64,000 nt of DNA. Origin: Nageia nagi (taxonomy: Eukaryota > Pinophyta). This document shows positions 47,940 through 59,439 of the stretch, piece after piece. Position numbers and translations under genes: made by a program. The notes under the pieces are model-generated. The model ran no database searches, was not told where the DNA came from, and saw only the letters and a list, made by a program, of their open reading frames with translations. Where the stretch lies: positions 44,020,001 through 44,084,000 of the forward strand of contig JBITNC010000001.1 in NCBI GenBank assembly GCA_050084985.1. Reading direction: 5' to 3'. Each line of letters starts with the position of its first letter. Position 1 is the first letter of the stretch.

Positions 47940-49309
47940 TGATCTATAAACCCTACTTCAACATTTATTTTTGATCTCACTCTTTATTCATTTTAGTGCT
48001 TATGAAAAAACAAATGCATACCAAATGATGTACATACATATTACCCTAGTTCGCTTGATGTGGTCTATATCCAGAAAATAATAATCCATTATTGTATATT
48101 CCATTTTACAATTTCACTTGTATGATCCTTATTGCTTCATTCTTTTGTTTGCCCAAAACCAAATCACACAATCACTGTAGGCTCTCCATTGAATCCCTTT
48201 CTTGAAGATGCCTCTCTTTTCAATGAAATTTCTTGAGCATAGTTCCATGTCTCTTATCCTAGGATGGCATCTTTATAACTACTCGTTATCCTTTTTTTTC
48301 CATCAAGGCAATTATGTAGTCCAATTTTTTCTCCATGGTAATAATCTTGTCCATGTTCTTTTTCTTCTTCTATGTAAGCTTGAAAAGCACCTTCAATATT
48401 ACTCTCATGGTTTTGTTATTTTCTATGAATTTTACAATAAAATAGAGTCTTCTACATTCTTTTTAAACCTACACTAACTCACTTCCCTTTGGAGGAATTC
48501 CACACTAAAGGACTTAAAATTTTTCATACTTCATGTTCCTTTTTATAACATTAAGGGATTACAAATTTGGAGTTTATGGTTACATGGTGATAAGATAATA
48601 TTTGTCACTTTTCCTCCTTTACAATATTCTCTCTCATACTCATAAAAATAATCTCCATCATTTGTATTCCTATAGCATTGTTTTGGCCTCATAATGTTAT
48701 ATTCTCCTATCTTTTTGGATTTTGCAAAATTATCAAAACTACTTCTAGTGCCATTTTGGCATGACCACAACTTCATGACATAATTCTAAGTGTCATGAAA
48801 TTTCATCTAGTTGTTCTTGGATATAAGTGTCTTAATTGGTACAAATTTCAAATTTTAAATCCTAATTTTAGCTCCAAACATCATCATCAAGTTGACCTCC
48901 AACGCAGATTTGCACCTAGTTGCTATCAAAATTGACAATCATGAACGCAAAATAATAATTTACCATTTTTTGAGTACCTTACATTTCATGTAAATAATCA
49001 AATGCCTTACCAATTTTAATAAAATGTTCACCATAATATGAGGTACCAATGTTTCAAAATGCAAGCTATGAATCCACCTAAGTTGCTTCTAGTGAATCCA
49101 TAAATAGAGCCTTCCATGCATATTTTTGTATTTTTTTATATTCGTATCTAAATTTCAAAAAGCCATAACTTACAAACCATAGCTCCATTTTATGTGCCAT
49201 TTGAAGCATTGAATCATGGAAACAAGCTCTTTAATATGAAAGAGAATAATGAACAAAAAGAAAATTGAAACAATCACCTTTTTTAAGACTTTGAAATCCA
49301 TTACGATCA
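47940..49309 (-). repeat. multimer LTR copy E, outermost 5' LTR
   Basis: 1370 bp, starts TGATCTATAAACCCTACTTC and ends GAAATCCATTACGATCA at the outer boundary. The terminal TGATC...GATCA of the multimer forms a perfect 5-bp inverted repeat. Confidence 0.88.
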
Positions 49310-49314
49310 GGGAA
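49310..49314. repeat. target-site duplication GGGAA, right copy
   Basis: Matches 41925-41929 and re-enters the RT frame. Confidence 0.85.
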
Positions 49315-49750
49315 AGTGATTTCTATGAGTAGCTTTATTCAAAGCCTAGTAGTATACACATACCCTCCATTTTCCATTTTTATTTGATACTATTACCAAT
49401 GGATAAACCCATATTCTATCTGATTTGATAGATAAAACAAATTCTCAATAATTTATCAATTTCTTCCTTCATGATATCCTTAAGAGAAAGATTGTTTCTC
49501 CTTGGAGGTCAATTTTCATGTGTTGCGAGGTTTATACTACTTAGTTGGATTTTCAATTTTCTCTTGATACCTTGGTGTGAGAAGATATTTCTAGTCTAGT
49601 CTGAAGTTGTACCAAGGAGTTTAAGGGAAAATGTTGTGTGAAAAGTGAGTGAAATACCTTTTTCCTTTATCATAAAGCCTCTCCTTTTAGAAAAATATGA
49701 GTCAACAGGCATTTAAACAATGATAAAACTTTAGCTTGCTCCTCTATGGA
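49310..49750 (-). pseudogene. RT of the Athila-like element, N-terminal part
   Basis: Next to the insertion the minus strand reads ALNKATHRNHFP, preceded by NKNGKWRVCVYY, the palm entry of RT (the usual NK-G-WR-CIDYR-LN-AT-KDHFPLPFID). Further right, to about 49750, is the fingers and linker region, degraded. It continues into the C-terminal part at 41929. Confidence 0.75.
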
Positions 49751-49949
49751 AATATCAGATACCATGTCCTATAGGTTCATCAGTGCAAGATCCTTAGTAT
49801 AATATTCTTAAATTGGTCTTATTCAATTGGTACTAATTTAGGTGCTTCTTCAATCTCTTCCACATGTTCCTGAATCGTGATAGTGGCTAGTGCTACAAAG
49901 GTTTCTTTTTTATAAAATTTTGGCTCATCAACCCATAGTTGACCCTAAT

Positions 49950-50450
49950 ATTCCAATGAAGGTTGACCTAGAAGATGAAGGGATAAAGTGTTAAATATTT
50001 TACCATTTGATATTGTTATATCTCAAGACCTACAATTAATGAATATAGCAACAATTGCTAACCATGTCATCTTAGGATGATCAGATATCCTCCATGATGT
50101 GCCTTTATCTTTAACACTAAGAAATCTACAAGATAGCTCCATGAATAAAAAAACATCTGCACATCATCTATGATGCCTTATGGTTAGCTACAGGCTGATC
50201 TACCATCTATAAAATAGTTTAAGTAGGATGGATATTAGAAAATGCTAATTTCTTTTTCATTTCCATGGTCATTACATTAATTGTTTCCCCCAATTTGACT
50301 AAAGTATTTTGAATTTTTGTGAGTCCAATAGATATTGTGATTACTAGACTTCCTATTATTGATCGATCTATTGTAACATCAAAGAGTTTGGTCTGGTCAA
50401 GTTCTCCATTGCCCACAACAATAGGTTCCTTAAAAGAGTAGAATGTGGTG
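49950..50450 (-). pseudogene. protease region of the Athila-like element
   Basis: The 50219-50416 frame contains SIGLTKIQNTLVKLGETINV followed by MTMEMKKKLAFSNIHPT. This matches the Athila/Ty3 protease segment usually written DLGASINVMP-L; here the catalytic D is replaced (KLGET), so the enzyme would be dead. Downstream, near 49960-50060, are the remnants of the second half, with a degraded LGRPWLA-like part. Gag, expected to the right, was not recognised. Confidence 0.65.
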
Positions 50451-51470
50451 GGAATGCACTCGTGTTGGTTTTTTGTTCAATCTTTGAGTTATAGGTTGGT
50501 TCCTATTTATTGTAAATTTTTAAAGTAATAGGAAAGAAATAAAAAGTAGAGGGTTACTAGAAAGATATGAACACATTAAACTAAAATTTAAATAAGAACT
50601 ACATAGCCTAAGCATTATAGCATAGGCAGCAATCCATAGCCAAGATTAAGAATAGCAAGCTATCTTACCCTTGGGGTCTTGCAATCACAATACATAGCCA
50701 CAACTTAAGACAATAATCTATACATAATATTTACAAAAGTAATAAATAGCCACTTGTTTCAAAAGGTAAAAACATTATCTATTTGTATTATCATGTACGA
50801 AAGCACCTTACAAACTTGGGCAAATTTTCTAGAATGTTTGATCTCATTGATTTTTAATAGTCCTCCACCATTTATACATTTACATTCCCTGTTGGGTTGT
50901 TGTCTATCATTAATATACATAATTATTTATCTTAGTTGAATATGGTGAAGAAAATTATTTACAATTAATATTACAATATGCTAGATTACATAGTGAATAA
51001 GTACCAACAGCATGACTATCTAGGAATTTACAATTTCTAAATAGTTGTATCCATTGAGCTACAATCTTCTTAACATGTCATTGATTGCTCCTTTTTTGGT
51101 CTTATAGCTAATTGAAAATTGTACTGTAACTAACTGAAGAAGTAATCATATACAATTTAATAGGTATGATCTAGCATTGTGCTTTATTGATACTCATCTA
51201 CTTCTCTAAACCATTGATGATCTATATTGTAGTTCTAATTGAATAGATTAATGTGGGCAATGAACAATTTATCAAGTTAGTTTGAGAAGAAACTACCACT
51301 ATTATATGGAATTGAGTTGAAGCCAACACATTAACAAGGCCCCAAGGATCTAACAATTAAGATCAAGTGGACCTAGGTGTTACTTCTTACCCATTACTCT
51401 CACTTTAGTCTGATAGGTTTTATTTCTTTGTTAGGCTCTATTGATGATTTGGCTCTCCTTAGTACCCATT
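50451..51470. other. unassigned AT-rich DNA
   Basis: No gene or clear element end is visible, although the 5' part of the Athila-like element (gag, leader, LTR) should lie here. A large deletion or strong decay is likely. Confidence 0.35.
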
Positions 51471-51730
51471 GATTTTGGCCAAATTTTTTGATGTCATCAC
51501 TCAAAATTGATGAGCATTTATTTGGTATCTTCATGAATCATCACCCGTCATTACTTATTCTAGGACCTGCTAATTTTAGCCAAAAATGATGATGTCACTA
51601 TTGAAAATTGATAGGCTTTATTTGGTATCTTCATGAATCATCACCTACCAGTACTTATTCTAGGATTTGTTGATTTTATCCAAAAATGATAATATCATTA
51701 TTGAAAATTGATGGGTTCTATTTACTTCTA
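51471..51730. repeat. ~100-bp tandem repeat, 2.5 copies
   Basis: GATTTTGGCC, AATTTTAGCC and GATTTTATCC recur at 51471, 51572 and 51672. Each is followed by CAAAAATGATGATGTCA-like sequence, ATTGATGGGCTTTATTTGGTA and CTTCATGAATCATCACC. The period is 100-101 bp. Confidence 0.85.
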
Positions 51731-51777
51731 GGTATTTCTCACTAATTATTTGGACATAACTTGGGTCCACATTTAAA

Positions 51778-52015
51778 AACTCTCGAACACTATATTTATA
51801 ATAACTCTCAAACACTATATTTACAACAACTCCCAAACATTGTATTTACAACAACTCCTAGACACTATATTTATAATAACTCTCATACATTGTATTTACA
51901 ATAACTCCTTGACATTGTATTTACAACAACTCCCAAACATTGTATTTACAACAACTCCCAAACATTATATTTACAACAACTCCTAGATACTATATTTCCA
52001 ACAACTCCTATACAT
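51778..52015. repeat. 25-bp minisatellite, 9.5 copies
   Basis: Nine complete 25-base units of the type AACTCCCAAACATTGTATTT followed by ACAAC run without gaps from 51778 to 52002, plus a partial tenth. Variation is mainly transitions. No coding sense. Confidence 0.92.
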
Positions 52016-52299
52016 GACTTTTCTATACATACAATTCCTGGATCTTTTGATTGCTAACATGTTTTAAGGTTTATCCCTAGAAGTTATTTGCAACACTGCT
52101 AGATTTTGAATAGAAATATACAAGGCAAAATTATCAAGACCAAGACTTGTATGAACCAGAATTATTCAAAATTAAGACTAACTAAAGACTCAAATTATAT
52201 ATGAAAGGGAAGGAAGTTTGGATAGAAAGAATTTTCTAAAAGTAATGAAAGAATAAAAATAGAAAGAATACAATCTTTTAGTAGCTTTAGGGGTCTCCG

Positions 52300-55200
52300 C
52301 CTATTGGAGAATAGGACCCATTATTTGCTGCTTCCAATTGCCTATTTAGATGTAGATTTCATAGGAGTCTTAGGTGGTGGAATTAGCTCTAATGGGAGGA
52401 AGGGGTGCATCTTTTTATTTAAATTCTTAAGGTCTTGATAGTTAACTTATGACAAAATAGAGGATGCTTGAATCTTCATAGTATCTACTCTAAAATCCAT
52501 CAAAACATTCTCTAGCCTTCTAGTATGTAGAAACCTTATAATTGCTTCTTAGGTAAGAACATTTATTTATTGTAAGTTTGATATTTGCTTCTAAGAAGAA
52601 TATTATTCAAGTAATTGAATGGTACTAGCTACCTATATGGAAGCACTACCCTGTACATTATGTTCCTCCCATAATTTGGTAGCTTTCATTTCAATCAAAG
52701 AATTAAATAATTTGTTAATAAAGCCTATTTTTGTTGTGAGCTAGTGTTTACTAATGTCCATATTGAACACCAAATTTTGGATTTGACATATATCTTACAT
52801 CCTTCTCAAATATGATTATCTTGGTCTAGGAGTAATGGTAGCTATAACTTTTTTAGTCAAGACTCTCAACTAGCTCTATATTTTTTCAATATTTGACCTT
52901 GGTATATCTAGAGCTAACCATGGAGAGTGGTTTACATGTTGAACTATTTTATGGCTTGTAGTGTTTGTTTTTTAGCAAATGAAGTGTGATAAAGTCACCA
53001 TCCTATCTCTAACTTACTCCACTAGGGATTTTCTAAAACCTTTTATGAGCAACAACAGTTTCAAGTTATCATCAAATAATACTTTATTAGCTTCTATAAT
53101 AGTTTGTAATTCAACCTCAACCTACTTGACCTTTTGGCCATCTATAATTGTAGCCTAAGCTTTAAGATCTTGTATGGTTTTATTTGCATTATCTAGCTCA
53201 GCCTTTATTTCTTTCAAGCTCTTCTTGAATTCTAACTTTTATTTATCAAGCTTTGTAAGCAAGTCTTTATTTTTATTGTGCATCCCAACCACTATTTTGT
53301 CTTTAAGGGAGCAATCTTTTTATATTGATCTATTTTCTTATTCAATCTATCTATCTTAGTATCTATTGCTTGAATATTTTTACCAGCGACCATGGAAGTA
53401 TTTATAAGGAATTTGGATTGGTCAATTATCATAGCACTCTACATACTTACATCAATGATAGCAATGGGAGAAGTATCCAATTTTCCTTCTTTGAAAGACA
53501 TTTGTGCTATCTTAATATCTCCTATTTCTATTACCTTACTCAAAATTCTTGACTATTTCTCAAGCAGCATAAGATTTTTATTAACAAAAGTTTCCCAATC
53601 AATGGGTTCTATAATTTATGTAGAAAAAATTGATTTAATATTACCTAGAAGGCTTTAGGAATTAAAAAATTAGAAGTATTTACACCTAAGGTGGATGCTA
53701 TGACCTATTGATTGAGTTCTAATTGATTTGGAGGTGTACAATCATGAATTTCTATTTCTTTTTGTACTTCCTCCATGACCTTATCTTTGACATCAACCTT
53801 GTCCATTGGGTCAAAGTCTCCTTTCTTCCCAGATTCATTATCATCATCATCACCATCATCACTCTATCCACCTCTAGGTGCAATTGCTATAGATCCTCCC
53901 ACTTCAAGTACATTTCCCCTACCTTGTTGAATTTCCATGTGTTCTTTTTCTAAGACTTCTTCCTTTTGCAAGACTTCCTTTTTTTCAGAGACTTCCTCCT
54001 GAGTAGCAATATCTATGTTTTGAGGCTCTTGTAATTCCTTTGCATCAAAGATTTTTGCCTCCTTTGCTGCAACCTTTGATGTCTCTTCTTTGACCTTGGG
54101 AGATGAAGGCATAGTCCTTTATAATCTGGGCTATGTAATATGGGGTTTTTTTACTGGTTTTTCTTCTTTTTTTGGGGTCTATTATTTTTTAACAAGGGTT
54201 TGAATTCTCTATATCTTTTTTGGAGATGAATTCCAAGAAGTAGTAGTAGTATCTAAGAGGTTTTGTTCTCCCTTCTTGGTAGGGTCTTCTAAGCTAGATG
54301 GTTGTCCAACCTCTATCTATCTCACTCTTGTAACTATTTTTCCTCAAAAATTAGGGGGAAGAGGTTGGCCCAACTCTAGTAAGGGGTCTTTAGAATACTT
54401 TGACTCCCAAAACTTATCATATTTGAATTTCTCAAATAATTCATTCTCAATATGATAGATCTTTGTTGTGTGTTCAAATCTAAACTTTATGAAATAATGA
54501 ACTTTATTGGGGCTCCAACCTAGATTTGTTAGTTGGGTGAGGACACTCAGGCCTAGGGAGAAATCTTACCACTTGTTTTCCTAGCTCCTATATCTCTTTA
54601 TTCCCTCAAGGATCATCAATGCCTTATTTAGGGGTATAAATTCTCATTCAGGGTACATTTCTTCTTACTTAGTTTTATTTATAAAATATTCTACATGAGG
54701 TATATACTCATGGGTAAAGGTTGGGTGCTTTTTGCTTGACCTTATTATTTTTTCATCTTCCTTAAAGGGTCATACATACAAGGGGCTTTTGCCATATCTA
54801 GTTTGAAATTTTGTAAAGTAAATTATGGTATACTATCTTTACAAACTACTTCTAAAAAAGTGAAATTTTTAGTATAAATTGGTATATCTACAATCGATTT
54901 AAAACTACCCTCAACTCCATACTTAGTCTTTATGGCACATATTTATTTTCCCATATCTATGGAATATAACTAAGGAGTTACATAATTTGGCAAGAAAAAG
55001 GGTTTTTCAAAATACCCATACCTCATAATCATGGTGCAATCTTTGAGAAAATACCATTCATTGACCTTATTTCCTCCTTGTAGTTCTTGGATAACGCTCT
55101 TGCGTAGTTTGCTAGGGAGCCTTCCTATTAGAATATACACTATCATTGCATAGAATTTATACATGAACTCATAATATGATCCATGCAACGTGCTCAAGAT

Positions 55201-56300
55201 TGGAACCCTCAAATCAATTGGTATTGGTCCAGTACTTGGGTTTGTTGGTTGAATTGGTACTCCTACCTCCATAAGTTTATCAACATTTTGATGGGCCAGG
55301 AACCATTAAAGATATGAAGAATATATAAAATATAATTTTTCAATTTGAAAAAGATATCTTTTTATCTCATTAGAAATAAAGGTTGGGAATTCATAATAGA
55401 TGTGTGCCTCTATAATATTGTAAGCCATATGCACCATGGCTTCATCTACTTCTATTTGGGTTTTCTTTCCCAAAATAACTACCTATGTTTGTAACACCAC
55501 TCTATCCCTCTTCTTTTCAAAAAGAGCAATTTCATAGCTTGGATAGAGCTGTGTGGTTCTATTTCCTTGATATCTTTCATCAATCTAGTTAATCATTTCA
55601 CTTTCATTTTTATAAAAATCACCTTTCTCTCTCTTTAAATCTATATGTTTGTTCACATGGAAACTCCAATCAGTTGAAACAACAAATCCTTGAAGAATAG
55701 AATTAGGGAAGTATCAAGTATTAATTCAAATTTTGGCTCTAGCTCTTATCCCTACTCTGGTCTTTGAACATTCCTATTTCATAACCTTGTTGGTTGTGTC
55801 TATGTGCCATTGAATACAATAGCTTTGGGTGAATGATTCATAAGGCACATAATAAGCTAATACTTGATCAATCATGAATTATCTCTTTGAGTGTGATAAA
55901 TATTTCCCTTTTTCTATAATTTCAAGACTCATATGTTGCAAAACAATATGATTAGGGTTGGCCCAATGTGGTTCATTAGCCCCATCTTAGTCCAATTCAT
56001 GCCCTAAGCATTCTCAAGGTATTCCTCTTGAATGGTAATCAAGTTGGCATACACTTTTCTAATTCAACTAAAGTTGATGGTTTGGAAGACATTATGGTGT
56101 CAACACTATTTTTAGAACCTTTGTTTACATTTGGGACTTGGAATCCACACTCTATAAGGTCCTTCAACTCTATCTCTCCTTGCTCAATTTAGCTCTATGA
56201 ACACTATGCTCTGGTTATCATGGAAACTCATATCCTCAAAAATGGCTAAGTGTTGATTCAAAGGGTAAGTAGGATGTTTTATTCATCCAAGGTTTGTGAC
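52300..56300 (-). pseudogene. long unrecognised ORF downstream of a Ty3 integrase
   Basis: About 4 kb of minus strand is protein-like. It has many TAG/TGA stops where W or Q is likely and a few frame changes. In order: an N-terminal part near 55600-56290; a central part with GDFYKNESEMINWIDERYQG near 55580, RTTQLYPSYEIALFEKKRDR and EVDEAMVHMAYNIIEAHIYY; and the open frame 54970-55272 (PSTGPIPIDLRVPILSTLHG, then a hydrophobic stretch, then KVNEWYFLKDCTMIMRYGYF). A basic stretch follows, then an acidic Glu/Lys-rich part at 53864-54112 (EEVSEKKEVLQKEEVLEKEH) and a coiled-coil-like tail at about 53100-53650. It lies 3' of the next integrase, so it is probably an extra retroelement ORF. I do not know its family. 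Confidence 0.5.
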
Positions 56301-56599
56301 TGACATCTATTAATGGTAATTAATGCATAGGATGTAGAGATCCATGCATCATATGAATTGGGTTGTCAATAGGTTGATATGTCAATTTGGAGTGCACCAA
56401 TTTTAAAATAGGGTAGTAGTATGATGGTTTGAGAAATATAAGGAAATATTTCTTTAAATGCTACCCTATTCAGTTGATAGCTTAGCAGCACACTAATATT
56501 AACCCTACATCATACCAAATTAATGTCGAGCATGAACGACTACCTACTTTATTGGAAGCTATGTATAGAAGATGTAATAATTTAAATTTTTTTTAAATT

Positions 56600-57750
56600 A
56601 TATACACTATAATGTTTTGCAGGTGTTATGAAATCACCTTATCACCTATTAATACTTCACATAGATCTCATTAATAGGAATAGGTAATTTTTGGTACCCA
56701 ATGATATGCTATAATTTGAATGCATTACTTTGCATGGCTTGAGTGATGATATAAGGCCCACTATAGAAAGAGTCAAATTTCTTATGTCTTTGAGCTTTGC
56801 TATCTCCTCATCCCATTTATAACAATATCACCTAATTTGAACTTCACCTAGAAGACTTTTTCTTATCAAACCATTTCTTGATAATATGTTGGTGATGCTA
56901 AAATGATTCGTATGCTTTATTCCAGTCTTCCTTCAACTTTAGGAGTTGACTACACCTAGATTGTAGTGGCTCAAAGTCATATTCCTTCATTTCTTACAAG
57001 ATTGTTAATGTCGATAACTCAATTTGTATTGGCAATACAAGTCTTTTACCATATACCAATGCATATGAGGATGTTTTAATTGCTAATGTAATGTTGATCC
57101 TATCTATCCATAATGCAAAGTCCAATTGTGTATGCCATTGTTTAGGATTCCCTTTAATTATTCTTTTGATTATCTAAGTTAGTTTTTTGTTACTTGATTT
57201 AGCTAACCCATTACCTTATAGGTAATAATTTGAAGAGAATAACCAATATATCTCATATTCAACAACAAAGTTTAACAAGTTACTTTCAATAAATGACAAG
57301 CCATTATCTAAGATAATAGTCTATAGGATTCCAAAGTGAGTGATTATTCTTTTAATCATTAATATTATTACTTCTTAATCTGTATTCTTATATGCAATAA
57401 TTCTAATAATCTGGTAAAATAATCTATTGCAATCAAGATGAATTTATGGCCTACTAAGGAATTTTGATTTATAACACCAATGAAGTCCATACCCCATTGT
57501 TGGAAGGGTTCCTCAACTACCATAGGTTTAGAAGGCATAATAATTTGCCTTTTTTTCTCACAAATATGCTACATTTGTCAATTTCTTGGGTGATCTTGAA
57601 TGAATATTGAAATATGGTGGGCTAATAATGCATGACTTGTAATATTTTTACTGCTATAGTTGGTCCATTATAATGCTTGCTAGAGAATCTATAATGAAAT
57701 TTATGCAATATTCTTTGGGATTCATCATTAGTCACACATCTTAATAGGGT
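56600..57750 (-). pseudogene. integrase of the 57-kb Ty3 relic
   Basis: Reading leftward: zinc-binding region with ILHKFHYRFSSKHYNGPTIA at about 57660-57730, then FQQWGMDFIGVINQNSLVGH with FILIAIDYFTR at about 57420-57500 (first catalytic D). The core continues with stops, including MACHLL and a degraded NGLVE-like segment. The C-terminal part is at 56600-56900, with VKFKLGDIV and GPYIITQAMQSNAFKLQHII. The phrase MAYTIGLCIMDRINITLAIK near 57090-57150 matches the usual AYRT segment. Confidence 0.75.
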
Positions 57751-57949
57751 TTGATCAAAGTTATTTCTATAACAAATAGTCATATATCATCATAAACTTC
57801 AAGGCATGTAGCTTGAATATCCTCTAAAATCTATCTAGATATTCAAAATATTTATGAGTTTGAAAATAAAAAAATAACTTGCTTAATCCAATCACTTTCT
57901 TCTTTAAGTTGCTGCTCATCCTCTATAATAGTAATCATATGTGAAGATT

Positions 57950-59150
57950 CAACTATATTTTCACATAGAGCCATTCCTTTTATTATCTTGGTTGGTTTAA
58001 TTTCTATATCATATTCCATTATTTTAGTAATCCAACAGCCTTTCCTTCACCTAAGTCTCTTTGTATAACATAATTTCTTACATCTAGATGGATAGTAAAT
58101 ACAAGGATTCTATTATGGGAGATATAATACTTGAATTGTTTAAGTCCTAAATTATGAAAAACACTTGCTTTTCAATAAATAAGCACCTTTTTGGTGTTGA
58201 TGTAGTGTTTGAATATGAAAGGTAATCAATGTTCTACTTTCTTATCATCTTTCTGTATTAGAATTGCAACAATTCTTCTTTCTAATCCATATGCATACAT
58301 GATGAAATCTTTTGACATATTAAGATTTTTAAGTATAGAAGCTTCTATTATAACCTTTTTAATTTCTTTAAAGGTTATTTTTGCTTCATATAACCAAGAG
58401 AATATAGCATCTTTCTTTAGCATTGAAGTGATTGGGAATACAATCTTTGAAAAATCATTAATGAACTTTCTAACAAAATTGATTTGACCAAGAATGATTG
58501 CAAAGCTTTCTTGTTAGAGGGGAGTGGTAATACTTCAATAGCTTTCACTTATTTGGATCAATCACTAATCTCTCCACTGAGATAATGAGGGCAAATAATT
58601 TTCCTTGGTTAACCATAAAAATAGATTTTTTTGGATTAATTGAAATACCATATTCCATTCATTTTTCAAAAACTTGTCTAAAATGTTCTAGATGATCCTT
58701 TTTGCTCTTAGAGAATACTATAATATCATCTAGATAGACTAAGATAATCTTATTTATCAGGTCACCAAATGTATGATCTATGGTTCTTTGAAAAGTATCT
58801 CTCACATTAGAAAGTCCAAAATGTATTCTTTGAAAAGCAAATGTTCCCCATTTAGTTGTAAATGTAGTTTTGTACTAATCTTCATCTTTGACCCAAATTT
58901 GGTTAAATCTTGAGTAGCCATTAATCATTGAAAAATAGTAAGCTTTGGCTACTATATGCAAGATCTATTCCATAGGTAAGAGAGGATAATTATCTTTGAG
59001 AAACACTTGATTCAAATTTTTAAAATCAACATAGAGTCTCATTTCCCCACTTCTTTCTAATAGGAAGTAAATTTGCTACCCAATAAGAATGCTTGATAGG
59101 ATAAATAATTTTTGAACCAGGTAGCTTGATTAATTATTATTTCATAGCTT
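57950..59150 (-). pseudogene. RT and RNase H of the 57-kb Ty3 relic
   Basis: RT: SKIIYPIKHSYWVANLLPIRKK near 59050-59120, YYFSMINGYSRFNQIWVKDED, TTFTTKWGTFAFQRIHFGLSN, and a catalytic YLDDIIVFSKSKKDHLEHF at 58700-58750. The thumb follows. RNase H: 58226-58423 carries EAKITFKEIKKVIIEASILK and DFIMYAYGLERRIVAILIQKDD, with the catalytic aspartate region as YAYGLE. It ends near 57980 with MEYDIEIKPTKIIKGMALCE. Stops are frequent; frames change near 58480. Confidence 0.8.
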
Positions 59151-59439
59151 CTATTTTTAGGTTGACTAGCCTTTATTTTTACCTATATGGTTTGGCATCT
59201 AGTTCAAGCTCAATTGTGTGTTGGATGACACTCTTGTTATATGTATTAAGATCATCATAAATTTAGGCAATTACTTTGGAGAACTCATGATAAATTTAGG
59301 ACATAATAGATTTTTCTTCATTATAACACTTTGAACCTATCTTATATATCTATCAAGTTCTATTTCCAACTCAACATAACTCTCCTTATGAATGGCCAGG
59401 GATTTAGCTTTCAAGACATCTTCTGAATCAAATAGTCTT

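Larger units (their letters stand above)
41930..49309 (-). mobile_element. multimeric non-autonomous LTR retrotransposon (five LTRs)
   Basis: A 7380-bp insertion begins TGATCTATAAACC, ends CATTACGATCA and is flanked by GGGAA duplications. Inside, an LTR of about 1370 bp occurs five times (A 41930 to about 43290, B 43609-44980, C 45479 to about 45998 truncated, D 46050-47449, E 47940-49309). Internal segments of at most about 0.5 kb separate them. Each internal segment has a PBS like tRNA-iMet (TTGGTATCAAAGC) beside one LTR and a purine tract (ATGGGATGAG) beside the other, in minus orientation. No gag or pol is present, so it must depend on enzymes from another element. A TRIM or small LARD that became a tandem multimer is the best description. 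Confidence 0.85.
34784..50450 (-). mobile_element. Athila-like Ty3/gypsy element, split by an LTR multimer
   Basis: Minus-strand protease (49950-50440), RT (49310-49750 and 41310-41929), RNase H (40690-41300) and IN (39400-40680) are followed by an extra ORF region (36050-38850), a PPT-like site at 36029 and a putative 3' LTR. The RT phrases VYIDDFTIYGDTF and VQEGIILGHHIAVQGI and the IN phrase NGQVEVTNK are close to Athila-lineage sequences. A 7380-bp insertion splits RT. No gag or 5' LTR could be recognised to the right, so that end is uncertain. Confidence 0.7.

Noticed and set aside
41930-49309. Cassandra-type TRIM with 5S rRNA promoter in its LTR
   Set aside because: No 5S A-box/C-box-like sequence was seen in any of the five LTR copies, and these LTRs are several times longer than Cassandra's.
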